NCBI GenBank assembly: GCA_964458645.1
Contig: CAYWJU010000019.1
Span: 1 to 16,509 of the forward strand
Length of the DNA stretch: 16,509 nt
Direction of reading: 5' to 3'
Source of the DNA: DAORHV01 sp964458645
GTDB taxonomy: Bacteria > Patescibacteriota > Gracilibacteria > Peribacterales > Peribacteraceae
Shown here: positions 1 through 6,307 of the stretch, piece after piece
Layout of the letters: each line of letters opens with the position of its first letter
How positions within the stretch are numbered: position 1 is the stretch's first letter
The notes under the pieces: model-generated
Database searches by the model: none
Told to the model about the DNA's origin: nothing
What the model saw: only the letters and a program-made list of their open reading frames with translations
Translations under genes and position numbers: made by a program

Positions 1-1
1 G

Positions 2-532
2 TTGTTGTTCTTCTTGTTGCTGTTCTTGTTATTCCAGCCGTTCTGCACATCGGTCGCCAAGCGTCGCACCGAGCACGACGGCGACGCAACCGTTGCATTG
101 GTCACGTCTCTCGCCACGCCAAAATTCAAGCGCATTGCGGTGGCGGTGGAGAACAAGCCCGAAGACGCCATCCCGTTGTCGCATGCGGCTGCATTGGCGC
201 GTCAGCACCATGCCGAGTTGGTCATTCTGCATGTGGTGGAAGGCGTTGGAGGTCAGTTGTACGGCAAATCGACCACCGACCGCGAGAGCCGCGAAGACCG
301 CGAGTATGTGGAGACACTGGCACGCACGTTCTCTGCGCAGGGAATCACCGCACACGGCGTACTGTACTTCGGCAACCCCGCCGAACAACTAGTGAAGGCA
401 GTGGGAGATCAGCACGTGGATTTGGTTGTGCTGCGCTCGCATGGGCACCAGTTCCTGGGCGATGCCATGTTCGGTGAAACCATCGACGCCATTCGCCATG
501 CCGTCAGCATTCCGGTCTTGGCGGTGCGCTGA
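2..532 (+). CDS. C-terminal part of a transporter-like protein with a universal stress protein domain (5'-truncated by the window edge)
   Basis: The reading frame is open to the left edge, so the true start lies outside. The first visible residues (LFFLLLFLLFQPF) look like the end of a transmembrane helix, followed by a basic turn (AKRR), a short linker and a complete UspA-type domain from about residue 40 to 176. The domain starts with a beta strand (FKRIAVAVEN), has the HVVEG strand, and ends with SHGHQFLGDAMFGETIDAIRH and IPVLAVR, the usual nucleotide-binding loop region in a variant with His in place of the common Gly/Arg residues. In my knowledge of the family, this SHGH form is common in UspA domains fused to the C-terminus of Nramp-type divalent-metal transporters, so I infer such a fusion. 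Other permease-UspA fusions are possible. The stop is TGA at 530-532. Confidence 0.75.
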   Translation: MLFFLLLFLLFQPFCTSVAKRRTEHDGDATVALVTSLATPKFKRIAVAVENKPEDAIPLSHAAALARQHHAELVILHVVEGVGGQLYGKSTTDRESREDREYVETLARTFSAQGITAHGVLYFGNPAEQLVKAVGDQHVDLVVLRSHGHQFLGDAMFGETIDAIRHAVSIPVLAVR

Positions 533-623
533 TGAAAAGACGAGGGATGTTCTGCTGCGCCTCTTCGTAAGTTTTTCCGTATGCGGGCGTCACAGTAGGC
601 ATCTTCCTTCCCCTTGTTCTTCC

Positions 624-791
624 ATGGATACCAACAACTCTACCGGTGGCATGAGTTCTATCACCATGATTTTGTTCACCGTTGTTCTGCTCTCCATCGG
701 CGGGGTGATTTTGTACACGCAGACCTATGGCGCCGCCAATCCGCCCAAAGACGCGAGTATCGATATCCGGGTGCCCGGCCCGCGCTCGTAG
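624..791 (+). CDS. small single-helix membrane protein, 55 aa
   Basis: The ATG at 624 follows a tract of 20 bases with 19 pyrimidines (604-623) and no Shine-Dalgarno sequence, the same start context as most genes here. The protein begins with a polar N-terminus (MDTNNSTGGM), has one strongly hydrophobic segment at about residues 12-32 (ITMILFTVVLLSIGGVILYT), then a short polar tail rich in Pro and Arg. This suggests a bitopic membrane protein with no enzymatic domain. I do not recognise a family. It is a single gene bounded by the Usp-domain gene 91 bases upstream and a good terminator at 818-839. A longer reading in the same frame begins inside the upstream gene and is not needed. The clean start context, helix and terminator support a real gene. 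Confidence 0.6.
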   Translation: MDTNNSTGGMSSITMILFTVVLLSIGGVILYTQTYGAANPPKDASIDIRVPGPRS

Positions 792-817
792 TGCGAAAGA
801 CAACCAACAGTGGTCGT

Positions 818-839
818 GCACGGCGTGGGCCGTGCTTTT
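818..839 (+). terminator. Rho-independent terminator
   Basis: A 7-bp perfect stem (818-824 with 829-835, GCACGGC/GCCGTGC) with a 4-base loop GTGG is followed directly by TTTT at 836-839. It lies 26 bases after the stop of the small membrane protein gene and should end that transcript. Confidence 0.7.
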
Positions 840-1046
840 GGTATGCATCCCGCGTTTCTTGCCGAGCGAATGCCTGTTCGCCTCTGCCGCAAGTACTTGC
901 GTGTTCCAATCATGAATCTACCCAGATTGTTGCCGCGTGCCACATTCTGTGAATTTGTCGATGAGAAGGTTTTTCTTATCCATTCGCCCTGAAAAGGACT
1001 ACTCTGATTGTTCGGGCCAGCGTTGTGCCCACTTCTACCACCTACA

Positions 1047-1952
1047 ATGATCATTGACGCAGATTCACTCCTGCCGCACATCAAGCAGAAAGTGCGTCCG
1101 GATTCCAGCGATGCATCCCGGCACATCATTTGTCCGCACTGTGCCAAGCGAACGAGGCTGAATTCGCTGGGAGACGGGCGAAAAAAATGCACGGTGTGCC
1201 AGCGGAAATTCCGCATCCACAAAGCAACCGATGCGAAGAAGCTCCAGCAGTGTGCCGAAATTCTGCTCTGTTTCTGCCTGGATTTTTCGGCGAATAGAAC
1301 GGCGCAGATTACGCATCACCGCTACCGCATGGTTTCCGTCTTCTACGATCAGCTCCGCAAGTTGCTCGCCCGGAAGAGTCTTTCGCCGGCAACGATCTCC
1401 GTTGCAGAAGGCAATGCCGACGACATACACACGCTTCCGCGCGGGTCGCATTGCAGGTGGTGCGCAAAGCAAAAACACTTCAACGATACAGGGGCGCAAC
1501 AACCCATCTTCGGCGTGCGCGTACACGGCGGCAGCGACATCGTGATCGACCCGCTGACGGACGAAGCGGCCGCGAAGAACTTCCGGGGGTTTGTCGTCGA
1601 TGGCGCGTCGCCGAATAATGGCACTCCGTACGTTGGATTCATCTGTTGCGGCCAATTCCATTTCTTCACCCAAGAGCAGCCGATGCGTGCGCAAATGGGG
1701 CATCTGCGGACGTGGATCCGCGATTTCGCATACACAAATCACGGCATGTGGAAACGCAGCACGAGTTACCACGTGAAGGAGTTGGAATGGAAATACAACA
1801 ACCGCGAATCCCACCCGCACCTTCTGGCGCGGAAACTCATCGATATGCTGCCGAAGGATTTCATTGCCGAAACACTCGCGCAGACGGAGAAAGCATTGCC
1901 ATCGGACGAAGGCGAGCTCGTGGAACCGAGTCAGGTCCAAATGAGTGTCTAG
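1047..1952 (+). CDS. divergent IS1595/ISXO2-type transposase, probably immobile
   Basis: The 301-residue protein has a zinc ribbon at about residues 29-50 (CPHC then CTVC), followed by a helical segment that fits a helix-turn-helix, as in ISXO2-like transposases. The core has PIFGVRVHGG, a following VIDPLTDEAA, a VVDGA strand, a GQFHFF segment and a C-terminal HVKELEWKYNNR, which matches the family's C-terminal 'HL..Y..E..WRYN.R' block. The usual catalytic block 'HTN.IE..WS..K' is hard to find; the nearest match is around GHLRTWIRDF, which lacks the normal N and E. I chose ATG 1047 because it follows CCCACTTCTACCACCTAC, the host-style pyrimidine leader; an in-frame TTG at 1008 is the longer alternative. 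I saw no terminal inverted repeats. It may be an immobile remnant or a domesticated relative. Confidence 0.65.
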   Translation: MIIDADSLLPHIKQKVRPDSSDASRHIICPHCAKRTRLNSLGDGRKKCTVCQRKFRIHKATDAKKLQQCAEILLCFCLDFSANRTAQITHHRYRMVSVFYDQLRKLLARKSLSPATISVAEGNADDIHTLPRGSHCRWCAKQKHFNDTGAQQPIFGVRVHGGSDIVIDPLTDEAAAKNFRGFVVDGASPNNGTPYVGFICCGQFHFFTQEQPMRAQMGHLRTWIRDFAYTNHGMWKRSTSYHVKELEWKYNNRESHPHLLARKLIDMLPKDFIAETLAQTEKALPSDEGELVEPSQVQMSV

Positions 1953-2047
1953 GCTCGCCATCCTGCATACTTCCTGTATTCGCCGCATCCTTGCGCCACA
2001 AGCGCATGGGCCTATTGTCGTGATCTTATTCGTTCACCCCCCTCCCC

Positions 2048-2215
2048 ATGACAACGCTCCACCATTCGTATTTTCCTTCCATCCGCGATGCCCGCTTTTC
2101 CGACCGCGCTCACCAGCCGTGGTTTCCGGCATTGCATCGAAAAATTTTTCCGATGGCGTCTGGTACGACCGCAGCCATTGAGTCTGCCGTACGACGCACG
2201 ACGCGCGCCGTCTAA
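2048..2215 (+). CDS. possible small protein, 55 aa, unknown
   Basis: An ATG at 2048 preceded by CGTTCACCCCCCTCCCC opens a 55-codon frame ending in TAA at 2213-2215. The protein is basic, with an aromatic- and His-containing first half (HHSYFP, HQPWFP) and a Thr/Ala/Arg-rich end. It has no membrane helix or known motif. The pyrimidine tract before the start and the position 36 bases before the sigma factor gene favour a real gene. Against it, the region also reads open in other frames and the composition is not distinctive. I do not recognise it. Confidence 0.35.
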   Translation: MTTLHHSYFPSIRDARFSDRAHQPWFPALHRKIFPMASGTTAAIESAVRRTTRAV

Positions 2216-2251
2216 GTCTTTCGCTCCTTTCTCTTGGTTCCCCCTCTCGTC

Positions 2252-2803
2252 ATGAATCCGATTTTCACATCCACAGGCAGGTTGCCCCGTACCGTCACGG
2301 TCGTTGCAACGGCACAGGTGGCTACCCCCACCCTCGGTGACTTTACGGCGATTTACGAGCTCTACCAGGAATCCATACTCCGTTTTTGCCGTTGGAAATG
2401 CCGGGACCAAGAAAGCGGTCAGGACCTTATGCAACAAGCATTTCTTCGTTTCTACATCTGTTTGCAGCGCAACGAAGAAGTGGTGCATGCACGCGCATTT
2501 CTCTACCGCATTGCGCGTAACCTGATTATCGATCACTGGCGCAAGAAGAAGGAAGAGTCACTGGATCAACTGGTGGAAAATGGATTCGAGCCGTCCGTGG
2601 ATACTTGGCAGCAGACGTACAGCGCCCTGGATTCGGAGAAATGGGTACGCAAGTTGCATGCATTGCCGAAGCAGTACAGGGAAGTCCTGCACTATCGGCT
2701 CATTCAAGGGCTGCCGCCCGCGGAGATTGCCAAGCGCATAGGCAAGAATTCCAACGTGGTATCGGTTTATATTCATCGGGGGCTGAAGCGGTTGCGTGCG
2801 TAG
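2252..2803 (+). CDS. ECF-type RNA polymerase sigma factor (sigma-70 family)
   Basis: A 183-residue protein of normal ECF length. Region 2 spans about residues 28-98: IYELYQESILRFC at its start, the core-binding and -10 recognition helices around DLMQQAFLRFY, and FLYRIARNLIIDHWR at its end. Region 4 covers roughly residues 130-183: LPKQYREVLHYRLIQGL, then the helix-turn-helix PAEIAKRIGKNSNVVSVYIHRGLKRLR. The region 3 domain is absent, as expected for the class. The first 25 residues are a nonconserved extension. Start ATG 2252 follows a pyrimidine-rich leader (TCTTGGTTCCCCCTCTCGTC); the TTG at 2234 lies inside that leader. No anti-sigma gene is adjacent. A kinase-receiver pair follows after 96 bases, so phosphorelay control of this sigma factor is conceivable but only inferred. 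Its target promoters cannot be read from this window. Confidence 0.88.
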   Translation: MNPIFTSTGRLPRTVTVVATAQVATPTLGDFTAIYELYQESILRFCRWKCRDQESGQDLMQQAFLRFYICLQRNEEVVHARAFLYRIARNLIIDHWRKKKEESLDQLVENGFEPSVDTWQQTYSALDSEKWVRKLHALPKQYREVLHYRLIQGLPPAEIAKRIGKNSNVVSVYIHRGLKRLRA

Positions 2804-2822
2804 GCCTCTGCAAGAGGAAATG

Positions 2823-2852
2823 TTCGCTACTCAGGAAGAAGAGGACTATAAC
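2823..2852 (+). promoter_or_regulatory. possible promoter for the kinase-receiver pair
   Basis: TATAAC at 2847-2852 resembles a -10 box, with a weak TTCGCT 18 bases upstream (2823-2828) as the -35. The start of transcription would fall near 2859, leaving about 40 untranslated bases ahead of the kinase ATG. The -35 match is poor. Confidence 0.25.
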
Positions 2853-2899
2853 GGAGGCCGAAGCAGATTTTCATTTCCCGGCGATCCTTCACACATTTC

Positions 2900-4303
2900 A
2901 TGACTCCACACTCTAGTATTTCAGCATCCGACAAAATCGCTCTCCAGCTGAAAATCCTTGATAAGGAAAAAGAGCAGGCTCGACAAAAGTTGGCGATTAC
3001 GGCCAAAAAACTCCGACTGAAAGCAAAGCAATTGGCCATAACCGCCAGGCAAAAAGAGCATGCCAGACGCACGTTGGTCGTGACTGCCAAGCAACTCCGG
3101 CTGAAAGCCAAGCAACTGGCCGTCACCGCGAAAGAAAAAGAGGACACCAAACGCAAATTGGAAGTGACCGCAAAGAAGTTGAAGATTTCCTACGAAACAC
3201 TGGAAAGAAAGGTTCTGGAGCGCACGAAAGACTTGGAGCAACTGCGGGCCAAAGACGAGGCGATTCTGGCAAGCATTGGCGACGGAATTGTGGTGGCGGA
3301 TACGGCGGGGAAAATTACGTACGTGAACCATGCATTCAAGGATATGGTCGGCTGGACCACAGAAGAGGTGCTGGGAAAGCACATTGTGAAAGTCGTGCCG
3401 CGTGAGGACGAACAAGGAGATGTCGTGTTGTTTAAGGAGCGAATCCTCACCCGGGTGCTGTCCGGAGAAAAAGTGATTGCGGATTTAACCAAACCTTTTT
3501 ATTACATCCGCAAAGACAAAAGTCGATTTCCCGCCAGCAGTATCGTCACATCCATTGTCCTGGATGGCAAAAAGGTGGGCATCGTGGAGGCGTTCCGGGA
3601 CATTACGAAGGAAAAGGAAAGCGACCGCATGAAAACCGAATTCATGTCGTTGGCATCGCACCAATTGCGTACGCCGCTCACCGAAATCCGGTGGGCGCTC
3701 TCGCTTCTGAAGCGGGAGAGTCTGGGTGAAGAGCAGATGAAGGTGGTGAAAGTCGCGTACGAAGCCGCCGTGCACATGGCTGAAATCATTAAAAAAATGC
3801 TCATGATATCGCGGTTGGAAGAAGATGAGGTTGAGCCGAGATTTTCAAACGTCTTTCTGTTGTCCGCCATAGAGAAGGTGGCTCGCTTGGCCGAAATGCG
3901 ACGCCAGCGGAAGGGGCAGGTGCTTACTGTGAATTGCACTGCAGACCTTTGCGTCCGCACGGATGAACTGCTCTTTACCGAAATTCTCAGCAATCTTCTC
4001 AGCAATGCCTACAAGTACACACCTCAAGGCGGGAGCATTCGCGTCGATGCGAAAAAAGACGGTGAAAAGATCCGTATCGACGTGACGGATACCGGGTACG
4101 GCATACCGCTTGCGGAGCAGGGAAGAATTGCAGAAAAATTCTTTCGTGCGTCCAATATCGCCAAGCGCGATGAATCCGGTACGGGTATTGGGCTCTATAT
4201 GGTGTACAGTACTGCAAAGCTGATTGGCGGATCGATCTCCTTCGTATCAGTTGAGAACAAGGGAACAACCTTCAGCCTTGTATTTCCTTCATGCATACAG
4301 TGA
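2900..4303 (+). CDS. soluble PAS-domain sensor histidine kinase with repetitive helical N-terminus
   Basis: The 467-residue protein has no transmembrane segment, so it should sense something in the cytoplasm. Residues 1-30 lead into a charged helical region made of 14-residue repeats (31-114). A PAS domain follows (about 118-236: AILASIGDGIVVAD, YVNHAFKDMVGW, VEAFRDITKEKE). The HisKA domain has the H box SLASHQLRTPLTEIRW with phosphoacceptor His254. The HATPase domain shows the N box EILSNLLSNAYKYTP (Asn365/Asn369), G1 DTGYGIP (397-403), F box KFFRA (413-417) and G2 GTGIGLYMV (427-435). All catalytic elements are present, so it should autophosphorylate. It overlaps the receiver gene downstream by 13 bases, so the two are probably co-translated and the receiver is the expected phosphate acceptor. 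Start ATG 2900 follows GATCCTTCACACATTTC, with no Shine-Dalgarno sequence. Confidence 0.93.
   Translation: MTPHSSISASDKIALQLKILDKEKEQARQKLAITAKKLRLKAKQLAITARQKEHARRTLVVTAKQLRLKAKQLAVTAKEKEDTKRKLEVTAKKLKISYETLERKVLERTKDLEQLRAKDEAILASIGDGIVVADTAGKITYVNHAFKDMVGWTTEEVLGKHIVKVVPREDEQGDVVLFKERILTRVLSGEKVIADLTKPFYYIRKDKSRFPASSIVTSIVLDGKKVGIVEAFRDITKEKESDRMKTEFMSLASHQLRTPLTEIRWALSLLKRESLGEEQMKVVKVAYEAAVHMAEIIKKMLMISRLEEDEVEPRFSNVFLLSAIEKVARLAEMRRQRKGQVLTVNCTADLCVRTDELLFTEILSNLLSNAYKYTPQGGSIRVDAKKDGEKIRIDVTDTGYGIPLAEQGRIAEKFFRASNIAKRDESGTGIGLYMVYSTAKLIGGSISFVSVENKGTTFSLVFPSCIQ
2990..3241 (+). repeat. in-gene 42-base repeats coding 14-residue helical units
   Basis: Kinase residues 31-44, 45-58, 59-72, 73-86 and 87-100 are copies of a 14-residue unit of the type LAITAKKLRLKAKQ; 101-114 is a degenerate sixth (LERKVLERTKDLEQ). 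Copies 1+2 and 3+4 also pair as a 28-residue superrepeat: units 1 and 3 carry LRLKAKQ, units 2 and 4 carry charged QKEHARR or EKEDTKR. The unit is two heptads long and fits a continuous amphipathic helix. Confidence 0.85.
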
Positions 4304-4671
4304 CCAGAAAAAGTAAGCACATTCTTGTTGTCGAGGACGACATGTTTCTGGCAGAGATGATGGGAAAAACCCTGCAGAATCAGGTTATGCGTGTCACGAT
4401 TGTCAATAATGGAAAACAGGCTCTGGAAGCCATGCGAAAAGAGGTCCCGGACTTAGTATTGCTGGACTTGCTCATGCCGGTATTGGACGGCCATGGCGTA
4501 CTGCAGGGAATGAAGCAAAACAAGATTCGCTGCCCGGTGGTCATCTTGTCCAATATCAGCGATAAAATGACTCGTGCCAAATGCAAAGAAATGGGTGTAA
4601 AGGACTACTTTGTGAAGAGTGATATGGATGACGACAACCTGTGGCAGGCGGTTGAAGGCTTCATCGCGTAG
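4291..4671 (+). CDS. stand-alone response regulator receiver protein
   Basis: A 126-residue single receiver domain without an output domain. The acidic pocket is Glu15/Asp16/Asp17 (ILVVEDDMF), the phosphoacceptor is Asp59 (DLVLLDLLMP), the switch position is Ser87 (VVILSN), and the conserved Lys109 lies in YFVKSD. All residues needed for phosphorylation are present. The ATG at 4291 lies inside the end of the kinase gene (13-base overlap), which fixes it as the likely partner. As in CheY- or Spo0F-like proteins, the signal must be passed on by protein contact. The nearby sigma factor is one possible target, but this is inference. A small hairpin at 4711-4726 follows the gene. Confidence 0.93.
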   Translation: MHTVTRKSKHILVVEDDMFLAEMMGKTLQNQVMRVTIVNNGKQALEAMRKEVPDLVLLDLLMPVLDGHGVLQGMKQNKIRCPVVILSNISDKMTRAKCKEMGVKDYFVKSDMDDDNLWQAVEGFIA

Positions 4672-4710
4672 CGAGTATTCCGACACCAAAAAGACAAAAA
4701 CACACTGCAC

Positions 4711-4726
4711 GAATCTGTCGAGATTC
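4711..4726 (+). terminator. weak hairpin after the receiver gene
   Basis: A perfect 6-bp stem, GAATCT/AGATTC, with the tetraloop GTCG lies 39 bases after the receiver stop. It is followed by ATTTGTAAT rather than a clean T run, so it may be a weak terminator or an mRNA-stabilising hairpin. Confidence 0.35.
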
Positions 4727-4804
4727 ATTTGTAATGTCCGATCGTTTGGGTCGTCGTCATTTGTGTACAAGCAGATCAGTATTTTGCCTTTCTCCCAACA
4801 GAAG

Positions 4805-4993
4805 ATGTTTGATGTTCTCAATGTATTCCCGGCCACATTTGGAGAGCAGGACGACGATGGGCCGATTCCCGATCCCCGTTCAGGCGAAGGCACGGTCACG
4901 GCCGATCCGCTGCATGTGGGACGCGATGACGACCATTCTACCAAAGCAGGCGAACACATCCCCGATGTCTCGCCAAAGGACGACTCCAAGTAA
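4805..4993 (+). CDS. small acidic, probably disordered protein, 62 aa
   Basis: First of four tiny genes in a row. It starts with a short hydrophobic piece (MFDVLNVFPATFG) and continues as a very acidic, Gly/Pro/Asp-rich chain (EQDDDGPIPDP, GRDDDHSTK, SPKDDSK) with little expected secondary structure. No known domain. The start at 4805 is taken because upstream in-frame codons lie within the receiver gene and the leader TTTCTCCCAACAGAAG is pyrimidine-rich like those of its neighbours. The next gene begins 43 bases downstream. I do not recognise a family. The absence of a fold and the codon use suggest a real low-complexity gene rather than a random frame, but I cannot prove expression. Confidence 0.55.
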   Translation: MFDVLNVFPATFGEQDDDGPIPDPRSGEGTVTADPLHVGRDDDHSTKAGEHIPDVSPKDDSK

Positions 4994-5036
4994 CGTCCTT
5001 TCCTCACCACGCTTCTATTTTCTTCCTCCATTCCCT

Positions 5037-5162
5037 ATGAGCGACAGCACCAAGCATGACAGCAAGAAGGACATTGAGTCTGCCACTCCGGCTCAGCCGA
5101 GCCGTCCGGCCAAGACCAGCGAATCTAGTTTCAGTGAACCCGAGGACCCCAAAGGCATGTAA
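5037..5162 (+). CDS. small hydrophilic, probably disordered protein, 41 aa
   Basis: Second member of the small-gene row. ATG 5037 follows TATTTTCTTCCTCCATTCCCT (two purines in 21 bases). The 41 residues are almost all polar: Ser/Thr/Lys/Asp in the first half (MSDSTKHDSKKD) and Pro/Ser/Glu in the second (PAQPSRPAKTSESSFSEPED). There is no hydrophobic core, so it is predicted to be disordered. The same frame stays open upstream to 4734, but that part overlaps the preceding gene in another frame and is unlikely to be coding. No family recognised. Confidence 0.55.
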   Translation: MSDSTKHDSKKDIESATPAQPSRPAKTSESSFSEPEDPKGM

Positions 5163-5207
5163 GAACGACTCGAATCACCTCTTTGTCTCGTTCCCATTCT
5201 CTCGTCA

Positions 5208-5354
5208 TGGATTCGACTTCGAAAAAGCGTAACAAGCGCAAGCATCCTCGTGCAAAGGCGGTTCATACCAGGACTGCAAAGCCGAAGTTGTCTGATCGTT
5301 CGAAGACTTCCCATGCCGATATGGGCGACAATACGTGGTCGCAAGAATAGCTGA
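5208..5354 (+). CDS. small basic protein, apparently frameshifted (48 aa as read; 47 aa if repaired)
   Basis: ATG 5208 follows the pyrimidine tract TGTCTCGTTCCCATTCTCTCGTC. The first 23 codons give a Lys/Arg-rich hydrophilic chain (MDSTSKKRNKRKHPRAKAV) with the codons typical of the region. After about 5276 the open frame switches to codons that are rare here (AGC CGA AGT TGT, CGA AGA, ATA) and to a hydrophobic tail, while the +2 frame continues with ordinary codons to TAG at 5348-5350 and gives a hydrophilic end (KPKLSDRSKTSHADMGDN). One missing base near 5277-5281 would join them. This looks like a real frameshift or a sequence error. Third of the four small genes; 45 bases after the previous stop, 21-25 bases before the next start. 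Confidence 0.45.
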   Translation, partial: WIRLRKSVTSASILVQRRFIPGLQSRSCLIVRRLPMPIWATIRGRKNS

Positions 5355-5375
5355 TTTTTCTCCCCCCTTTCTCTC

Positions 5376-5564
5376 ATGTCCAAGCAACACGATACGCAGA
5401 AGAACAGTGAAGATGCCGCCAACAGCCGTCACGGACAACAGGCGCCGAATCCGATGAAGAGCGATGTTGGTCGTACGGATGACGTTCCGCGTGAAACCGC
5501 CACCGGAACTACGTCGGGTAAGTCAGGCGATGTGCATGCGCCCAAAGCAGCCATGAAGATGTAA
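5376..5564 (+). CDS. small hydrophilic, probably disordered protein, 62 aa
   Basis: Last of the four tiny genes. The 21 bases directly before ATG 5376 (5355-5375) are all pyrimidines. The protein is rich in Gln, Asn, Asp, Ser, Thr, Gly and Lys (MSKQHDTQKNSEDAANSRHG; TGTTSGKSGDVHAPKAAMKM) with no hydrophobic stretch, so it is probably disordered. No domain is recognised. It is followed 25 bases later by a strong terminator (5590-5614), which closes the whole row of small genes. Its similarity to its neighbours is in composition and layout rather than in alignable sequence. Confidence 0.6.
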   Translation: MSKQHDTQKNSEDAANSRHGQQAPNPMKSDVGRTDDVPRETATGTTSGKSGDVHAPKAAMKM

Positions 5565-5589
5565 TGCATGGGACGCATTCGCTGAAGAG

Positions 5590-5614
5590 GCACGGTTTAT
5601 CCCCGTGCTTTTTT
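5590..5614 (+). terminator. Rho-independent terminator closing the small-gene row
   Basis: A GCACGG/CCGTGC stem (5590-5595 with 5603-5608) and a 7-base loop are followed by six T (5609-5614). The arms match the terminator at 818-839. It overlaps the last codons of the convergent minus-strand membrane gene. Confidence 0.75.
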
Positions 5615-6205
5615 GGAGGCACCTTGCAGATGCAGGCGATGCTCCACCAGCTGCCCGAAGCACACCGCAACGAATACCACCACGGCGTAGGCCGCGAGAA
5701 TCATGTGGGCGGAGATGCTTTCGTGGAGCAGCGACTTCAGCATGGCAAGGAAGAACGTGAAGTACCATGAGCTGGCCGATACTGCACCGAGCGCAAATGC
5801 CAAGTGTCGCAGTTGCCGCAAGCGGGGCGTGGCATGGTGATGCTGGGTGAACGACAGACGCACCAGCTTGGGTGAGACGTATGCGTGGAGCAGCATGCCG
5901 TTGCATGTCAGTACGACCACGATGATCATTTTGGCGATGAATGGCGCCGATGCGTTGTACTGGGCCGTGTTCAGCACGTACAGAGCCAGACCGGAAATCA
6001 GGATCAGCGCGAGCGCGCCCAGAATGATATGCGACAGGGTACGCATGACGTCGGCTTCTTTCATGGAAATGCGAAAGTCTTTCAGGAACTTGAAAAACAG
6101 CACATCCGTAATGGTGGCTCCACCCAGGCCCACGCAGACACCAAGGATGTGTAACGACATCCACAGACGCGGATGGAGAAAAATTACTTCAAGGAATTCA
6201 GTCAT
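5597..6205 (-). CDS. multi-pass membrane protein, 202 aa, unknown function
   Basis: The protein has about five or six hydrophobic helices: WMSLHILGVCVGLGGATITD near residues 15-34, IILGALALILISGLALYVL about 60-78, FIAKMIIVVVLTCNGMLLHAY about 89-109, LAFALGAVSASSWYFTFFLAML about 134-155 and MILAAYAVVVFVAVCFG about 167-183. The helix 1 pattern (His and Gly in a LHILG..VGLGG stretch) is like that of small integral membrane proteins with conserved His, but I cannot name a family. The tail is basic (SKKARG), overlapping the convergent terminator. The ATG at 6205 has the upstream sequence GACTCTTTCCCGT on its strand, the same pyrimidine-type start context as the plus-strand genes. Confidence 0.7.
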   Translation of the reverse strand: MTEFLEVIFLHPRLWMSLHILGVCVGLGGATITDVLFFKFLKDFRISMKEADVMRTLSHIILGALALILISGLALYVLNTAQYNASAPFIAKMIIVVVLTCNGMLLHAYVSPKLVRLSFTQHHHATPRLRQLRHLAFALGAVSASSWYFTFFLAMLKSLLHESISAHMILAAYAVVVFVAVCFGQLVEHRLHLQGASKKARG

Positions 6206-6289
6206 ACGGGAAAGAGTCTAATCCAAGCGGGTTTTTTCAGGTAGGCTGTCCCGTACAGAATGAGGCTGGAAACCTTCTGACGGTCGCTG

Positions 6290-6295
6290 TACACT
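6290..6295 (+). promoter_or_regulatory. possible -10 box for tRNA-Gln
   Basis: TACACT, preceded directly by TG, lies 12 bases before the tRNA 5' end. No good -35 box is visible, so this is a weak call. Confidence 0.3.
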
Positions 6296-6307
6296 GCGCG
6301 CTGCCGT

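Noticed and set aside
843..992. 49-codon frame starting MHPAFLAERM after the terminator
   Set aside because: No pyrimidine leader, no motif, and it begins directly behind a terminator with no promoter seen.
1065..1988. Minus-strand frame of 307 codons opposite the transposase
   Set aside because: The plus frame has the zinc ribbon and transposase motifs; the minus frame shows no motif and uses unusual codons.
2805..2817. Short hairpin CCTCTGCAAGAGG after the sigma factor gene
   Set aside because: Only a 5-bp stem with a 3-base loop and no T run, too weak to call a terminator.
4734..5036. Upstream part of the frame that contains the 41-residue small protein
   Set aside because: It overlaps the 62-residue small gene in another frame and has irregular, Cys/Arg-rich content.
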